Shown: one piece after another, positions 8,660 to 16,421 of the stretch
Layout of the letters: every line of letters starts with the position of its first letter
Position numbering within the stretch: the stretch's first letter is position 1
Assembly: GCA_951812575.1 (NCBI GenBank)
Contig: OX638322.1
Span: 2,107,925-2,171,924, forward strand
Direction: 5' to 3'
From: Candidatus Binatia bacterium
GTDB lineage: Bacteria; Desulfobacterota; Binatia; Bin18
Length of the DNA: 64,000 nucleotides
Notes under the pieces: generated by a model
Seen by the model: only the letters and a program-made list of their open reading frames with translations
Database searches by the model: none
What the model was told of the DNA's origin: nothing
Program-made: the position numbers and the translations under genes

Positions 8660-9685
8660 ATGACCATCACCGAACATACCGTCAAAACCGACAGGCATAC
8701 GACTTTTTATCTGGCTGCCGGCCCCGAGGATGGGCCGCTTGTTATCTTCGCCCACGGCTGGCCCGAGCTCTCGATAAGTTGGCGTCACCAACTGCCGGCT
8801 TTGGCTGCGCTGGGGTTTCGGGCCATAGCGCCGGACATGCGCGGCTATGGCCGCTCGTCCGTGTATGCGCAACACAGCGATTATGCCCAAGAGCATATCG
8901 TCCGCGACATGCTGGAGTTGATAGACGCGCTGGGGCAGGAAAAAGCCGTCTGGGTCGGGCATGATTGGGGCAGTCCGGTGGTGTGGAATATGGCGAGTCA
9001 CCATCCGGACCGGTGTCATGCGGTCGCCAATCTGTGTGTCCCCTACTACACCCTTGAGCGCGGGCTGGAGCACACGCTGACCCTGGTGGACCGCGACCTC
9101 TATCCTGAAGATGAGTATCCTGCCGGGCAGTGGGATTACATGCGCTACTATGAAGAGAGCTTTGCCGAGTCCATCGCCCCGATGGATGCCCAGGCCTACC
9201 GATTCGTCAAACTGCTGTTTCGGAAAGGGAACCCCGAAGGCGAGGGTAAGCCGGCCATCACCTCAACTGCACGGCGCGATCATAGTATGCTCGGCATGGG
9301 CGAGATCCCCGATTTGCCGCGTGATGTCGATGTGGTCAGCGAAGAGGATCTGCGCATCTATGCCTCTGCGCTCGAACGCAACGGGTTCTTCGGTCCCTCT
9401 TCGTGGTATATGAATCACCCGGTCAACGCGGCCTATGCCGAGACCGCCCATAACGACGGCTATCTCGATATGCCGGTGTTGTTTCTGACTGCCCAATACG
9501 ATTTTGTGTGTGAGTGCGTCCACTCGCGCCTGGCCGAGCCGATGCGCACCTACTGCCGAGACCTGTCTGAAGAGACGATCCGTTCAGGTCACTGGATGGC
9601 CCAGGAAAAGCCAGCGGAAGTCAACGCCACTCTGGTGAAATGGCTTGCAACCGCGGTTCCGAACATCTGGCCGCGACCGCGGTGA
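8660..9685 (+). CDS. Alpha/beta hydrolase, epoxide-hydrolase-like
   Basis: 341 aa with a clear GAAGGAG site before the ATG. The oxyanion motif HGWP is at 32-35, and the nucleophile elbow GHDWGS places Asp102 as nucleophile, which marks the epoxide hydrolase/dehalogenase branch rather than esterases. The acid lies in the LTAQYDFVCE region and the catalytic His in SGHWM near the C-terminus. A cap domain with several Tyr residues lies between. Likely a soluble cytoplasmic epoxide hydrolase acting on a xenobiotic or lipid epoxide; haloalkane dehalogenase is less likely. Confidence 0.85.
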   Translation: MTITEHTVKTDRHTTFYLAAGPEDGPLVIFAHGWPELSISWRHQLPALAALGFRAIAPDMRGYGRSSVYAQHSDYAQEHIVRDMLELIDALGQEKAVWVGHDWGSPVVWNMASHHPDRCHAVANLCVPYYTLERGLEHTLTLVDRDLYPEDEYPAGQWDYMRYYEESFAESIAPMDAQAYRFVKLLFRKGNPEGEGKPAITSTARRDHSMLGMGEIPDLPRDVDVVSEEDLRIYASALERNGFFGPSSWYMNHPVNAAYAETAHNDGYLDMPVLFLTAQYDFVCECVHSRLAEPMRTYCRDLSEETIRSGHWMAQEKPAEVNATLVKWLATAVPNIWPRPR

Positions 9686-9692
9686 GGCCAGA

Positions 9693-10016
9693 CTATTCCT
9701 GCTGTTCAAAAACCTCATTGGCAATGCCGGCGGCCGTCATGGCTGCCGGCCAGCCGGAGTAAAACGCCAAGTGCGTGATCAGCTCTCCAATTTCTTCCTG
9801 GGTGACCCCGTTGTCTAAGGCGCGCTGGAGATGCGGCCGGAGCTGTTGGGGACGATAGGTGGACATGAGGGTCGCCACGGTGATGAGGCTGCGGTCCCGC
9901 TTGGATAAACCCGGGCGCTCCCAAACATCGCCAAATAGAACTTTCTCGGTCAGGTCAATCAGCTTGGGTGCTACTTTCCGGGCTTTTTCTCGCATGGTTG
10001 TTGGTGCGTTTGGCAT
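9693..10016 (-). CDS. Carboxymuconolactone decarboxylase family protein
   Basis: 107 aa, all-helical CMD fold. The ATG at 10016 has a strong AAGGAGG site. Family signatures are visible: GLSKRDRSLITVATLMSTY, then LDNGVTQEEIGELITHLAFYSGWP. There is no CxxC pair, so it is not of the AhpD peroxidase type and is more like gamma-carboxymuconolactone decarboxylase or an uncharacterised relative. It is convergent with the hydrolase gene, with a gap of seven bases. Confidence 0.85.
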   Translation of the reverse strand: MPNAPTTMREKARKVAPKLIDLTEKVLFGDVWERPGLSKRDRSLITVATLMSTYRPQQLRPHLQRALDNGVTQEEIGELITHLAFYSGWPAAMTAAGIANEVFEQQE

Positions 10017-10044
10017 AACGTCCTCCTTGGCTGGGTAGAGTATA

Positions 10045-10064
10045 ATCCCCTCCTTGGAGGGGAT
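10045..10064. repeat. Hairpin between CMD and thiolase genes
   Basis: A palindrome, ATCCCCTCC-TT-GGAGGGGAT, lies just past the 3' end of the thiolase gene. It could fold into a strong hairpin in the transcript, but no T-run follows on either strand, so I read it as a REP-like element or processing hairpin rather than a classical terminator. Confidence 0.5.
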
Positions 10065-10085
10065 CAGAAGCGTCTGGGGCGGGGC

Positions 10086-11270
10086 TTACGCGACCTCAAA
10101 CAGGCCGGCCGCACCCATGCCGCCACCAACACACATGGTGATGACGACGTTCTTCGCGCCTCGCCGTTTGCCTTCGATCAGCGCATGACCGACCATGCGT
10201 GAGCCACTCATCCCGTAGGGATGGCCAATCGAGATTGACCCGCCGTTCACGTTCAGCCGTTCGTCCGGAATACCGAGCCGGTCACGGCAGTAGATGACCT
10301 GACAGGCGAAGGCTTCGTTCAACTCCCACAGGTCGATATCGTCCATGGTCAGGCCGTTGCGTTCGAGCAGCTTGGGAACGGCAAAGACCGGACCAATCCC
10401 CATCTCGTCCGGTTCGCAGCCAGCAACGGCCATGCCCCGATACACCCCCAAGGGCTGGAGCCCACGTTGCTCGGCCTGCTTGCGCTCCATCAGCACGCAG
10501 ACCGAGACGCCGTCCGACAACTGGCTGGCATTACCGGCCGTAATGAAACCGCCTTCTCCCATAACCGGTCGCAGTGCGGCCAAACCGGAGGCATTCGTAC
10601 TTGGACGGTTACATTCGTCCCGCTCAAGGGTCATTTCCTGGCGCGTGGTCTCGCCGGTCTCTTTATCGGTGAACAGCTTGGTGACGGTGCACGGAATGAT
10701 CTCGTCATCAAAACGTCCGGCCTGCTGGCCGGCAGCGGTACGCTGCTGACTCTGGAGCGCATACGCATCCTGCGCTTCCCGCGAGATGTTGTAGCGCTTC
10801 GAGACCACCTCCGCGGTGTCGATCATGGCCATATACAGGTCCGGGGCTTTCTCCAGGGCCACGGCGTCTTCATTGCGATATTCGTTCTGATGGTCGTTCT
10901 GGACGAGGCTGATTGACTCCAAACCACCGGCCACAACGGTCTGCATGCCATCGGCCACAATCTGTTTGGCCGCCATGGAAACGCTCATCAGCCCTGAGGA
11001 ACACTGACGATCAATAGTCTGGCCGGAGACAGTAACCGGCAACCCCGCGGCGATGCCGCACTGCCGCGCCACATTATAGCCCTGGGTGCCTTCCTGGAGC
11101 GCGGCGCCCATAATCAGATCGTCGATTTCGCCAACCTCTATTTTGGCCCGACTGATGGCTTCCTGAAGAATCGGTGCAGCCATGGTCGGGGTCGTGGTGT
11201 CATTAAATGCGCCGCGATAGGCTTTCCCAATTGGTGTTCGGGCAGTCGATACGATGACAGCTTCTCGCAT
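10086..11270 (-). CDS. Acetyl-CoA C-acyltransferase (thiolase)
   Basis: 394 aa thiolase that cleaves 3-ketoacyl-CoA or condenses acyl-CoAs. Nucleophile Cys90 lies in [17 protein letters not shown] is present; His350 ([11 protein letters not shown]) and Cys380 ([10 protein letters not shown]) complete the active site. The middle residue of the usual GHPxGxTG motif is changed to M-S-G, seen in some degradative thiolases. An AGGAGGAG-like site precedes the ATG. A role in beta-oxidation-type catabolism is most likely; a supply of PHA precursors is possible given phaC nearby, but that is an inference. Confidence 0.93.
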   Translation of the reverse strand: MREAVIVSTARTPIGKAYRGAFNDTTTPTMAAPILQEAISRAKIEVGEIDDLIMGAALQEGTQGYNVARQCGIAAGLPVTVSGQTIDRQCSSGLMSVSMAAKQIVADGMQTVVAGGLESISLVQNDHQNEYRNEDAVALEKAPDLYMAMIDTAEVVSKRYNISREAQDAYALQSQQRTAAGQQAGRFDDEIIPCTVTKLFTDKETGETTRQEMTLERDECNRPSTNASGLAALRPVMGEGGFITAGNASQLSDGVSVCVLMERKQAEQRGLQPLGVYRGMAVAGCEPDEMGIGPVFAVPKLLERNGLTMDDIDLWELNEAFACQVIYCRDRLGIPDERLNVNGGSISIGHPYGMSGSRMVGHALIEGKRRGAKNVVITMCVGGGMGAAGLFEVA

Positions 11271-11388
11271 AGTAATCTCCTCCTCATTCTTTTACGCTAT
11301 CGGCAAGTCTTAGCAGTTCCCACCCCTTCCTCCAACTGGCGTACGACCTTTTCTCCTCTGGGCGGGATACTCAGGAAGGAGACCTACG

Positions 11389-11811
11389 ATGTCTGATGTC
11401 GGGCTGACGCATATCGCGCTTCCAGTCACCAATATGGAGGCGAGCCTGGCCTTCTATGCAACCTATGCCCATATGCGGGTCGTCCACCGTCGGACTGACC
11501 CTGATGGAACACAGGTCGCTTGGCTGAGTGACCGGACACGCCCCTTTGTGATTGTCCTCATCCAGTCGCCTCGGGTGGACGCTCCCTTGCTGCCCCTGGC
11601 TCATCTCGGCGTCGGCTGTGCAACCCGCCAGGAAGTCGATGCTCTGTGTGAACGCGCCCGGCAGGCCGGCTGTTTACGCTTGGGGCCGACGGATTCAGGC
11701 TATCCGATCGGCTATTGGGCCTTCCTGTCCGACCCGGACGAACACACCCTTGAAATCGCCCATGGACAAGAGGTTGCCCTCACCGTGGCTAAGCCTGAAC
11801 AAGGAAAGTGA
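11389..11811 (+). CDS. VOC/glyoxalase family protein
   Basis: 140 aa with two beta-alpha-beta-beta-beta motifs. It starts VGLTHIALPVTNMEASLAFY, typical of the vicinal-oxygen-chelate fold, with a metal-candidate His early and an LSDPDEHTLEIAHGQ segment carrying the C-terminal Glu. A GGAG site precedes the ATG. The substrate is unknown; members include glyoxalases, extradiol dioxygenases and antibiotic-binding proteins. Confidence 0.82.
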   Translation: MSDVGLTHIALPVTNMEASLAFYATYAHMRVVHRRTDPDGTQVAWLSDRTRPFVIVLIQSPRVDAPLLPLAHLGVGCATRQEVDALCERARQAGCLRLGPTDSGYPIGYWAFLSDPDEHTLEIAHGQEVALTVAKPEQGK

Positions 11812-11921
11812 TTTAGAGATTTTCATCTTAACTCCCCTTCTGGTGAGGTTTCTGAGAGGAAGGACCCTACTGGAATCAATCCCACGATAGCTTTAAGAAG
11901 AGAGACCCGAATTCCCTATGA

Positions 11922-12191
11922 AAGATCAATCTCATCCTCTTGGGCGACGCGTTGCAACCGACCATCATCAATGAAGGCGACGTGCTGTTATCGGACCGCT
12001 CGCACACCAAGCCGCGGAGTGGGCAACTCTTTGTCCTGCATACCCCGGACGGCCTGATCGTCAAGCGGCTACGGCGGACTGGGCGTAGATGGATGCTGAT
12101 TAGCGATAATCCCGCCTACGAGCCGCGTCCTGTGGGACGAGAGAATCGGATCGTGGGTTGCGTCGCGTGGTCGGGCGCATCTCCAGCATAG
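11922..12191 (+). pseudogene. S24 (LexA/phage-repressor-like) C-terminal remnant
   Basis: The frame opens after a stop at 11919-11921 and reads LILLGDALQPTIINEGDVLL, then LHTPDGLIVKRLRR, LISDNPAYEPRPV and RIVGCVAW. This is the S24 peptidase domain of phage-type repressors. There is no N-terminal helix-turn-helix, no good start codon (a TTG at 11940 is the only option) and no convincing ribosome site. The catalytic Ser of the usual GDSMxPT motif is Ala here (GDALQPT), although the Lys (VKRL) is kept. I read it as a decayed repressor fragment, probably prophage-derived. Confidence 0.65.
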
Positions 12192-12261
12192 TAGTAATGG
12201 AGGCTGAGAGATCCACGAGGATGCCGATTGAGAAAGCGAGCGAAGCCTGAAGGAGGAAACG

Positions 12262-12648
12262 ATGCCGACCAGCCTAAGAATCCCCAGCCTCATTGCCGCC
12301 TGCGTCGCAGTGGCGTGTCTCCTCGTCGGCCCGGCGCACGTCTCGGCCCATGATTATCGCCGGCTTACTCTCGACCTCGACCTCGACCTCGTCCGTTGCC
12401 CAGATAGAACCTGGCCACACATCCATCATGCGGATGGGACTTTTACCCTAACGCACGACGCAAAAGACTGCACGCCGGATCAGATGGTCGACTATCAGAC
12501 CAAAATACAACGGCAACGCGAAGCCGCCAAAGCTAAATCCAAGGCCGAGCAGGAAGAAGCCGCCCGAGCGCTCTATGAGCACAACAAGGCTGCCCGGAAA
12601 GCACGTGCGGCCCGAAAGGGAGGAGAGCTGCCTGAAGGGGTTTACTGA
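12262..12648 (+). CDS. Exported protein of unknown function with charged coiled-coil tail
   Basis: 128 aa with a strong AGGAGG site. Residues 1-30 form a clear signal peptide (basic start, hydrophobic core IAACVAVACLLVG, cleavage near HVSAHD). The mature part has an Asp/Leu run (LDLDLDL), two Cys residues and several His residues, then a Lys/Ala/Glu-rich helix from about 88 to the end (KIQRQREAAKAKSKAEQEEA). No family recognised. The next small exported gene starts three bases downstream, so the two may be translated together. Confidence 0.6.
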   Translation: MPTSLRIPSLIAACVAVACLLVGPAHVSAHDYRRLTLDLDLDLVRCPDRTWPHIHHADGTFTLTHDAKDCTPDQMVDYQTKIQRQREAAKAKSKAEQEEAARALYEHNKAARKARAARKGGELPEGVY

Positions 12649-12651
12649 GCC

Positions 12652-12846
12652 GTGCGGGTCGCGCTTTTTGTGATACTACTCGCGCTGGCTGCCGCACCAG
12701 CCCACGCCACGGACTACGGCTTGATGGGCGGACCGTGTGCGGTCTATTTTCGGGGAATGTCTCAGTGTCGACTGAAAATTGGCGTTCGGCCGCTCAGCAC
12801 TTGTCACCCTAGTGGTCTTGTGCCCACGGAGCGAGGCGATATATAA
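12652..12846 (+). CDS. Small putative exported protein
   Basis: 64 aa from a GTG start three bases after the stop of the previous gene. The N-terminus MRVALFVILLALAAAPAHAT is a textbook signal peptide with an AHA cleavage site, leaving a mature peptide of about 44 residues with three Cys. There is no independent ribosome site, so translational coupling is the likely route. The signal peptide is the main support; the short mature region makes this a moderate call. Confidence 0.4.
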   Translation: MRVALFVILLALAAAPAHATDYGLMGGPCAVYFRGMSQCRLKIGVRPLSTCHPSGLVPTERGDI

Positions 12847-12874
12847 CCACTTGTAGGAGGATCGTGCATACACA

Positions 12875-13513
12875 ATGCCTGTAAGAATGCTGAGCAGCCT
12901 AGTGTTCGTGGGAGAGAATTTTGCCGCCGCAATGTTCGATGAACGTGCGCTTTCCACGGACCTTGGTGATCTTGACAGAGAGCAGGTGAAGGCTGGTCCT
13001 GTTGGTCAGTTCAGCTATGCGGACGGCCAATATCGCTTTCTCGTCGCGCCGGATCGCATTGACATTCAGTCCCGTGAGCTGACGATAATCCCAAAGAGTC
13101 TGACTGCTGTGGCGCAGCGGATCATCTCGGTGCTTGAGCCCGCTAGAAAAGCCATTCCCGTTTCCGGTATTGGTATAAATTGTGACGCGATTTTTGAACA
13201 GCAAGACCTGGGACAAACGGGTATCGAGTTTTGCGACTCGCTGGCGGTCAACCAAGCCTCAAAGGCTCTCATTGGGGTTGAGTCGTTTGCAGCGAGCGCG
13301 AGCTTTCGTTTTCTAAGCGAAGAAGTTCGCTATGCCATAAGAATCGAGCCCGAGTCCAGGTCACAAGGACAGGACTTGCTTGTAGCGGTTAATGGTCATC
13401 AACGCGTAGCCACACACGACCAGTTGGCCGACAAGCTTGGGGCTATGCCAGAGATAAAAGCCTATGTCGCTGCTTTGCATCAACGAATTACGAAGCAGCC
13501 AAAAGGAGAATGA
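12875..13513 (+). CDS. Unknown protein, gene A of a coupled three-gene operon
   Basis: 212 aa, no family recognised with confidence. It opens LSSLVFVGENFAAAMFDERAL; a segment FLVAPDRIDIQSREL and then VSGIGINCDAIFE recall the general layout of TIGR04255-like proteins ('dG.y.l..aPdRidi', 'i.riGiN'), but that is a loose impression. No signal peptide or membrane segment. An AGGAGG lies about 14 bases upstream of the ATG, rather far. Its last four bases overlap the ATG of the next gene (ATGA), showing tight coupling. Confidence 0.6.
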   Translation: MPVRMLSSLVFVGENFAAAMFDERALSTDLGDLDREQVKAGPVGQFSYADGQYRFLVAPDRIDIQSRELTIIPKSLTAVAQRIISVLEPARKAIPVSGIGINCDAIFEQQDLGQTGIEFCDSLAVNQASKALIGVESFAASASFRFLSEEVRYAIRIEPESRSQGQDLLVAVNGHQRVATHDQLADKLGAMPEIKAYVAALHQRITKQPKGE

Positions 13514-14214
13514 CGGTGCTTGAACAAGACGTATACGGAGAGGGCTTGTCCGACAGCGCGTCTAGGGCGTATGGCTCGGAGGAAATCTTCACTGGAACAA
13601 TCTCAAAAAAGTGGGAGGAGATTAGAGAGACCCCCACGCTTAGCCCTGTTAGGTTCCAGGATTACAACCTGCCGGCTATGGCTACCCTCATTGTTGCTGA
13701 CCTACTCAACAAGTTTGATCTCAAGCAGAAAGGCCGGGGGTTGTTAGGCATCGCCGGGCAGGAGGGCTGGTCTGGCGAGGGTGCGGACGCGCTTTCCCAG
13801 GAAACAGCCGAACGCGCCAATCAGCAAAAGCTTCACCTCAAGCAAGAAGTCCAAGAATTGCTTGACACTGCCGGACAGGAGGACTGGGACGGTGAAGGTG
13901 CCGACGCCCTTGCCCCGGAGACTGTTGAGCGCGCTAAAGCACTAGTAGACGACTTTCCGCAATTTGTCTCTCGTATCTCTGACCCCGACGTTAGTGCTTC
14001 GCCCCGCGGAGAAATTGATTTTGACTGGACCCTGGCGAGAAACGTGATGCTGACCATCAGCGTGTGCCCCTCGGGCGAGATAGCGTTCGCCAGCACTGAC
14101 AACGGCACACGACTCAGTGGCAAAGGACTGTGGGCGAGAGATTCTCTGCGGAACTCCGTCTTGGCGTGTTTACGGGAGCTGTGTCATGAATCGGCAGCGG
14201 CTACGTATACCTGA
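13510..14214 (+). CDS. Unknown protein with two GWxGEGADAL repeats, gene B of the operon
   Basis: 234 aa, soluble. It contains two tandem copies of a roughly 26-residue unit: LLGIAGQEGWSGEGADALSQ (about 78-97) and LLDTAGQEDWDGEGADALAP (about 117-136), each followed by ETxERA. A single 'WDGyGA..l' unit followed by an alternating beta region (residues about 165-200 here) is a pattern I associate with a widespread family of unknown function. The start overlaps gene A by four bases, and its stop overlaps the next ATG (TGATG). Confidence 0.65.
   Translation: MTVLEQDVYGEGLSDSASRAYGSEEIFTGTISKKWEEIRETPTLSPVRFQDYNLPAMATLIVADLLNKFDLKQKGRGLLGIAGQEGWSGEGADALSQETAERANQQKLHLKQEVQELLDTAGQEDWDGEGADALAPETVERAKALVDDFPQFVSRISDPDVSASPRGEIDFDWTLARNVMLTISVCPSGEIAFASTDNGTRLSGKGLWARDSLRNSVLACLRELCHESAAATYT
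13741..13935 (+). repeat. Internal 78-base tandem duplication in gene B
   Basis: Bases 13741-13818 and 13858-13935 align without gaps, 117 bases apart and in the same frame, and encode the two GQExWxGEGADAL units. Many differences are synonymous or conservative, so the duplication is not recent and both copies appear to have been kept as protein. Confidence 0.75.
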
Positions 14215-14618
14215 TGGAACGCGCGTCACTACTGGCACGGTTCGCTACGGAGAAAAAGCGAATTACGCAACAAGCGGTGAAGCGGAAGCTATTCCAACCC
14301 AATAAGCAGTTGCAAACATCAGTCTTTCGGATTGGAGACCTGTCGCGCGAAGACATACAAGCCGTGGGCGTGGAGGTGGTTCATCAACACCCCAACGCCC
14401 GATGTCTCTATGGCTGGGCAGAGCTACCTGTCCAGGCGGTGTACGATGTTGGCTTACAAATTGAACACGATGATAATCCGCCCGGACATTCTAACATCGT
14501 TGGATGGCCTGAGGAGACCGACAAGAGCAATCAGTTACAACACGAACTTGCGCTGAGAGCGCGGCCGGTTCTTCTGTCATCGCCAATCGAAGTGAGCGAT
14601 GAAGCGGTGGCCCCTTAG
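14214..14618 (+). CDS. Unknown protein, gene C of the operon
   Basis: 134 aa. The sequence layout LLARFATEKKRITQQAVKRK, TSVFRIGDLSREDI, CLYGWAELPVQAV and HSNIVGWPEETDKSNQLQHE matches a small family of unknown function that I have seen next to 'WDGyGA' proteins: 'lsRF...kv...aF.P...g.tSVfRi..Ls..eI', then 'HanIiGWP..k'. The start overlaps the stop of gene B (TGATG). No signal peptide or transmembrane segment. I know no activity for this family. Confidence 0.62.
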   Translation: MERASLLARFATEKKRITQQAVKRKLFQPNKQLQTSVFRIGDLSREDIQAVGVEVVHQHPNARCLYGWAELPVQAVYDVGLQIEHDDNPPGHSNIVGWPEETDKSNQLQHELALRARPVLLSSPIEVSDEAVAP

Positions 14619-14653
14619 TTCACGAGTGAAGGGTCGCACCTCATTCGCTGTTA

Positions 14654-14711
14654 CCCCCCCTTTTTAGAGAGACAATACCCCCCTGATAGTCCCTTTTGAC
14701 CTGCGCTACGG
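14654..14711 (+). repeat. Leader repeat, copy A
   Basis: A stretch of C, T and G runs ending CCTGCGCTACGGC lies just upstream of the ribosome site of the 14733 gene. A matching stretch at 16118-16175 has the same layout in front of the DUF5675 remnant. The best 34 bases (14678-14711) differ from the other copy at four positions by eye. Copy B retains a perfect GGGGGCA/TGCCCCC hairpin that copy A has lost. Confidence 0.65.
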
Positions 14712-14732
14712 CAAGGGGTAGGGAGGAGCATG

Positions 14733-15050
14733 ATGCAGGATGACAGGCAAGTGACCCCCTTAGAGATGTTCTTTATCGGTATTGTGATTGTAATGGTGGC
14801 GATAGTGGTATTAATAGTGGTATTCGTCGGTGGAGCCGTGACTCAACTTCTTGGCGGCTGGGATGCTCTCACCGACGAATTTGTCACCATTCTTACCAAC
14901 ATCTATTCAGGCGTTGTTCGGGAGTGGAACAACGCCGACCCGCTCATTCGTAACATCATCACAGGCATTGTGTTGCTCATCATGTTGGGTATTGTGGCGG
15001 TAGGCCTGTTTATCCATGCCGTGTATAGGAGGGCCGTGCGGTCGGATTGA
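14733..15050 (+). CDS. Small two-helix membrane protein
   Basis: 105 aa from the second of two adjacent ATGs, with GGGAGGAG upstream. Two hydrophobic helices: about residues 12-38 (FFIGIVIVMVAIVVLIVVFV) and about 74-97 (IITGIVLLIMLGIVAVGLFI). A polar loop of about 35 residues separates them and the C-terminus is basic. It has no recognised family. Size and topology would fit a holin-like protein, and a phage-type DUF5675 remnant lies 1.1 kb away behind the same leader repeat, but this is only suggestive. Confidence 0.65.
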   Translation: MQDDRQVTPLEMFFIGIVIVMVAIVVLIVVFVGGAVTQLLGGWDALTDEFVTILTNIYSGVVREWNNADPLIRNIITGIVLLIMLGIVAVGLFIHAVYRRAVRSD

Positions 15051-15112
15051 CAACAGCTTGAGCGGGGCAATGTCCCTCTTCCGCATCACACTGCTGAAAA
15101 CACGTTCTGTGA

Positions 15113-16048
15113 CTACTCGTTGTCTCGCAGCGGCTTCCCGCGCCAGACCAGTGGTTTATTGGTCTTGATATCGAGTACGCCTTGTAGCTTGGGCGGACGT
15201 TTAGGGTCGGCGCGAGCTTCGTCTAGCTGGGATTGGGTGAGACCTTCCGCCGGGAAGCGACCACTGACTGAGAACCTTGCACCAGATATGTTGGCATCAC
15301 GAAAGTTCGTGTCAAACAGCTTTGCGCCGGTGAGGGTCGCGTTGGACAGCTTTGCGTCGAGGAGGGTCGCATTGGACAGATTTGCGTGGGAGAAAGAGGC
15401 GCCGGACAGGTTACTCTCTGTGAAAGTCCCATAGGGAAGGTGCGCACCGCCCAGGTCCAGATTGAATTCCTCTTCCTTCTCACGCGCAATGTCGGCGTCG
15501 CTACGGGCGGCGATCGCATTTATGATAGCCTTGACATCGGTGCGCCAAACCTCTGGGTGGGTTACCATCCTCTCGTCTTTAGGGGGATTGCACACGAAGG
15601 CGCACAACAGACGCATGATTTGGACGTGGTATTGCTCAGGGTCTTCCTTGGCCAAACCTTGCAATGCATAGATACCACCAAGTCGGACCGACAGAACGTT
15701 ACTGCCGAGCATTTCTGCACCCTTCTGGTAGCGCTCGTTCACGAGTCCACGCTGGGCGATTTCAGCTTGGCGTTGGGCCACGATGCTACGCCAGACGGCA
15801 AGCGGTATCGCAATGAGACCGCTGATTACGAGGCCCACATTGCGGATGGTCGTGGACCCGGATTCCCTGCCGTTTGGTCCCGTTACTACCCAACACCAGA
15901 AGCCTCGCACCCAATCCCAGCCGATCCACCACGAAAGTACCACCAGTATAAAGGCGCTTATACCAAGCACGCCCAGCAGCCACCATTTTCTCCGCAGTAC
16001 CCAATCCTTAAATTTTACTAGTATCTTCACGCGCCTTCCCTTTCCCAT
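15113..16048 (-). CDS. Membrane-anchored pentapeptide-repeat protein
   Basis: 311 aa from the ATG at 16048 (a GTG at 16054 is also possible), with GGAAG upstream. Two transmembrane helices lie near the N-terminus (WWLLGVLGISAFILVVLSWW and NVGLVISGLIAIPLAVW). A charged cytoplasmic part (RQAEIAQRGLVNERYQKGAE, LGGIYALQGLAKEDPEQYH) follows, and then about ten pentapeptide units from NLDLGGAHL to ANISGARF in the A(D/N)LxX style. The 'ERYQKGAEMLGS..VRLGGIYAL..LA.D' segment is common in such membrane pentapeptide proteins, often near defence or accessory loci. Function unknown. Confidence 0.8.
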   Translation of the reverse strand: MGKGRRVKILVKFKDWVLRRKWWLLGVLGISAFILVVLSWWIGWDWVRGFWCWVVTGPNGRESGSTTIRNVGLVISGLIAIPLAVWRSIVAQRQAEIAQRGLVNERYQKGAEMLGSNVLSVRLGGIYALQGLAKEDPEQYHVQIMRLLCAFVCNPPKDERMVTHPEVWRTDVKAIINAIAARSDADIAREKEEEFNLDLGGAHLPYGTFTESNLSGASFSHANLSNATLLDAKLSNATLTGAKLFDTNFRDANISGARFSVSGRFPAEGLTQSQLDEARADPKRPPKLQGVLDIKTNKPLVWRGKPLRDNE

Positions 16049-16117
16049 AACCACAGGCTTCCGTGCCGGAATCTATCACCAGGAACCGGTGGCATCTATT
16101 GGACGCTGACCGCCAAT

Positions 16118-16175
16118 GCCTCCCCATTTTAGGGGGGCATTGCCCCCTGATAATCCCTTTTTGCCTGCGCTATGG
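16118..16175 (+). repeat. Leader repeat, copy B, with hairpin
   Basis: Counterpart of the copy at 14654-14711, offset 1464 bases in direct orientation. It contains GGGGGCATTGCCCCC (16132-16147 region), a perfect hairpin, followed by CTGATAATCCCTTTT and CCTGCGCTATGGC. It ends just before the ribosome site GGAGG of the DUF5675 remnant. The remaining bases of the 367-base gap 16055-16421 that are not in this repeat or the remnant show nothing I can name. Confidence 0.65.
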
Positions 16176-16183
16176 CGGAGGCT

Positions 16184-16321
16184 ATGGATGTCACCGTTGA
16201 TCGCCTGTTTGCCGACGCCGAGGCCACCGTCGGGGTGGTCCGCGTCGGGTCCCCGATTTGCTTTAGCCTGGAAGATCAGTGGCAGCCGCCCGGCCAGAAA
16301 ATCCCAGGCGAGACCCGCATC
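16184..16321 (+). pseudogene. DUF5675 N-terminal remnant
   Basis: Starting at an ATG at 16184 with GGAGG in front, 46 codons read VDRLFADAEATVGVVRVG, then CFSLEDQWQPPGQKIPGETRI. That is the opening of DUF5675 proteins ('R......TlG.l.v....cftLED......KipGeTrIPaG.Y'), found in phages and mobile elements. After TRI the family sequence is lost: the frame stays open to 16474 but runs antisense into the 5-oxoprolinase end with no family features. I call it truncated. Confidence 0.55.
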
Positions 16322-16421
16322 TTTCGGCAACGAAGACTTCCTGCGCCTATGCACCCCTACATCAAGTGGCGCGGAGTGCTGAGATGGGTTGCTCTCGGGT
16401 GGGAGAGGGAATCAGGGCTGC

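Noticed and set aside
10045..10064. Intrinsic terminator after the thiolase gene
   Set aside because: The stem is strong but no T-run follows on either strand; kept as a hairpin repeat instead.
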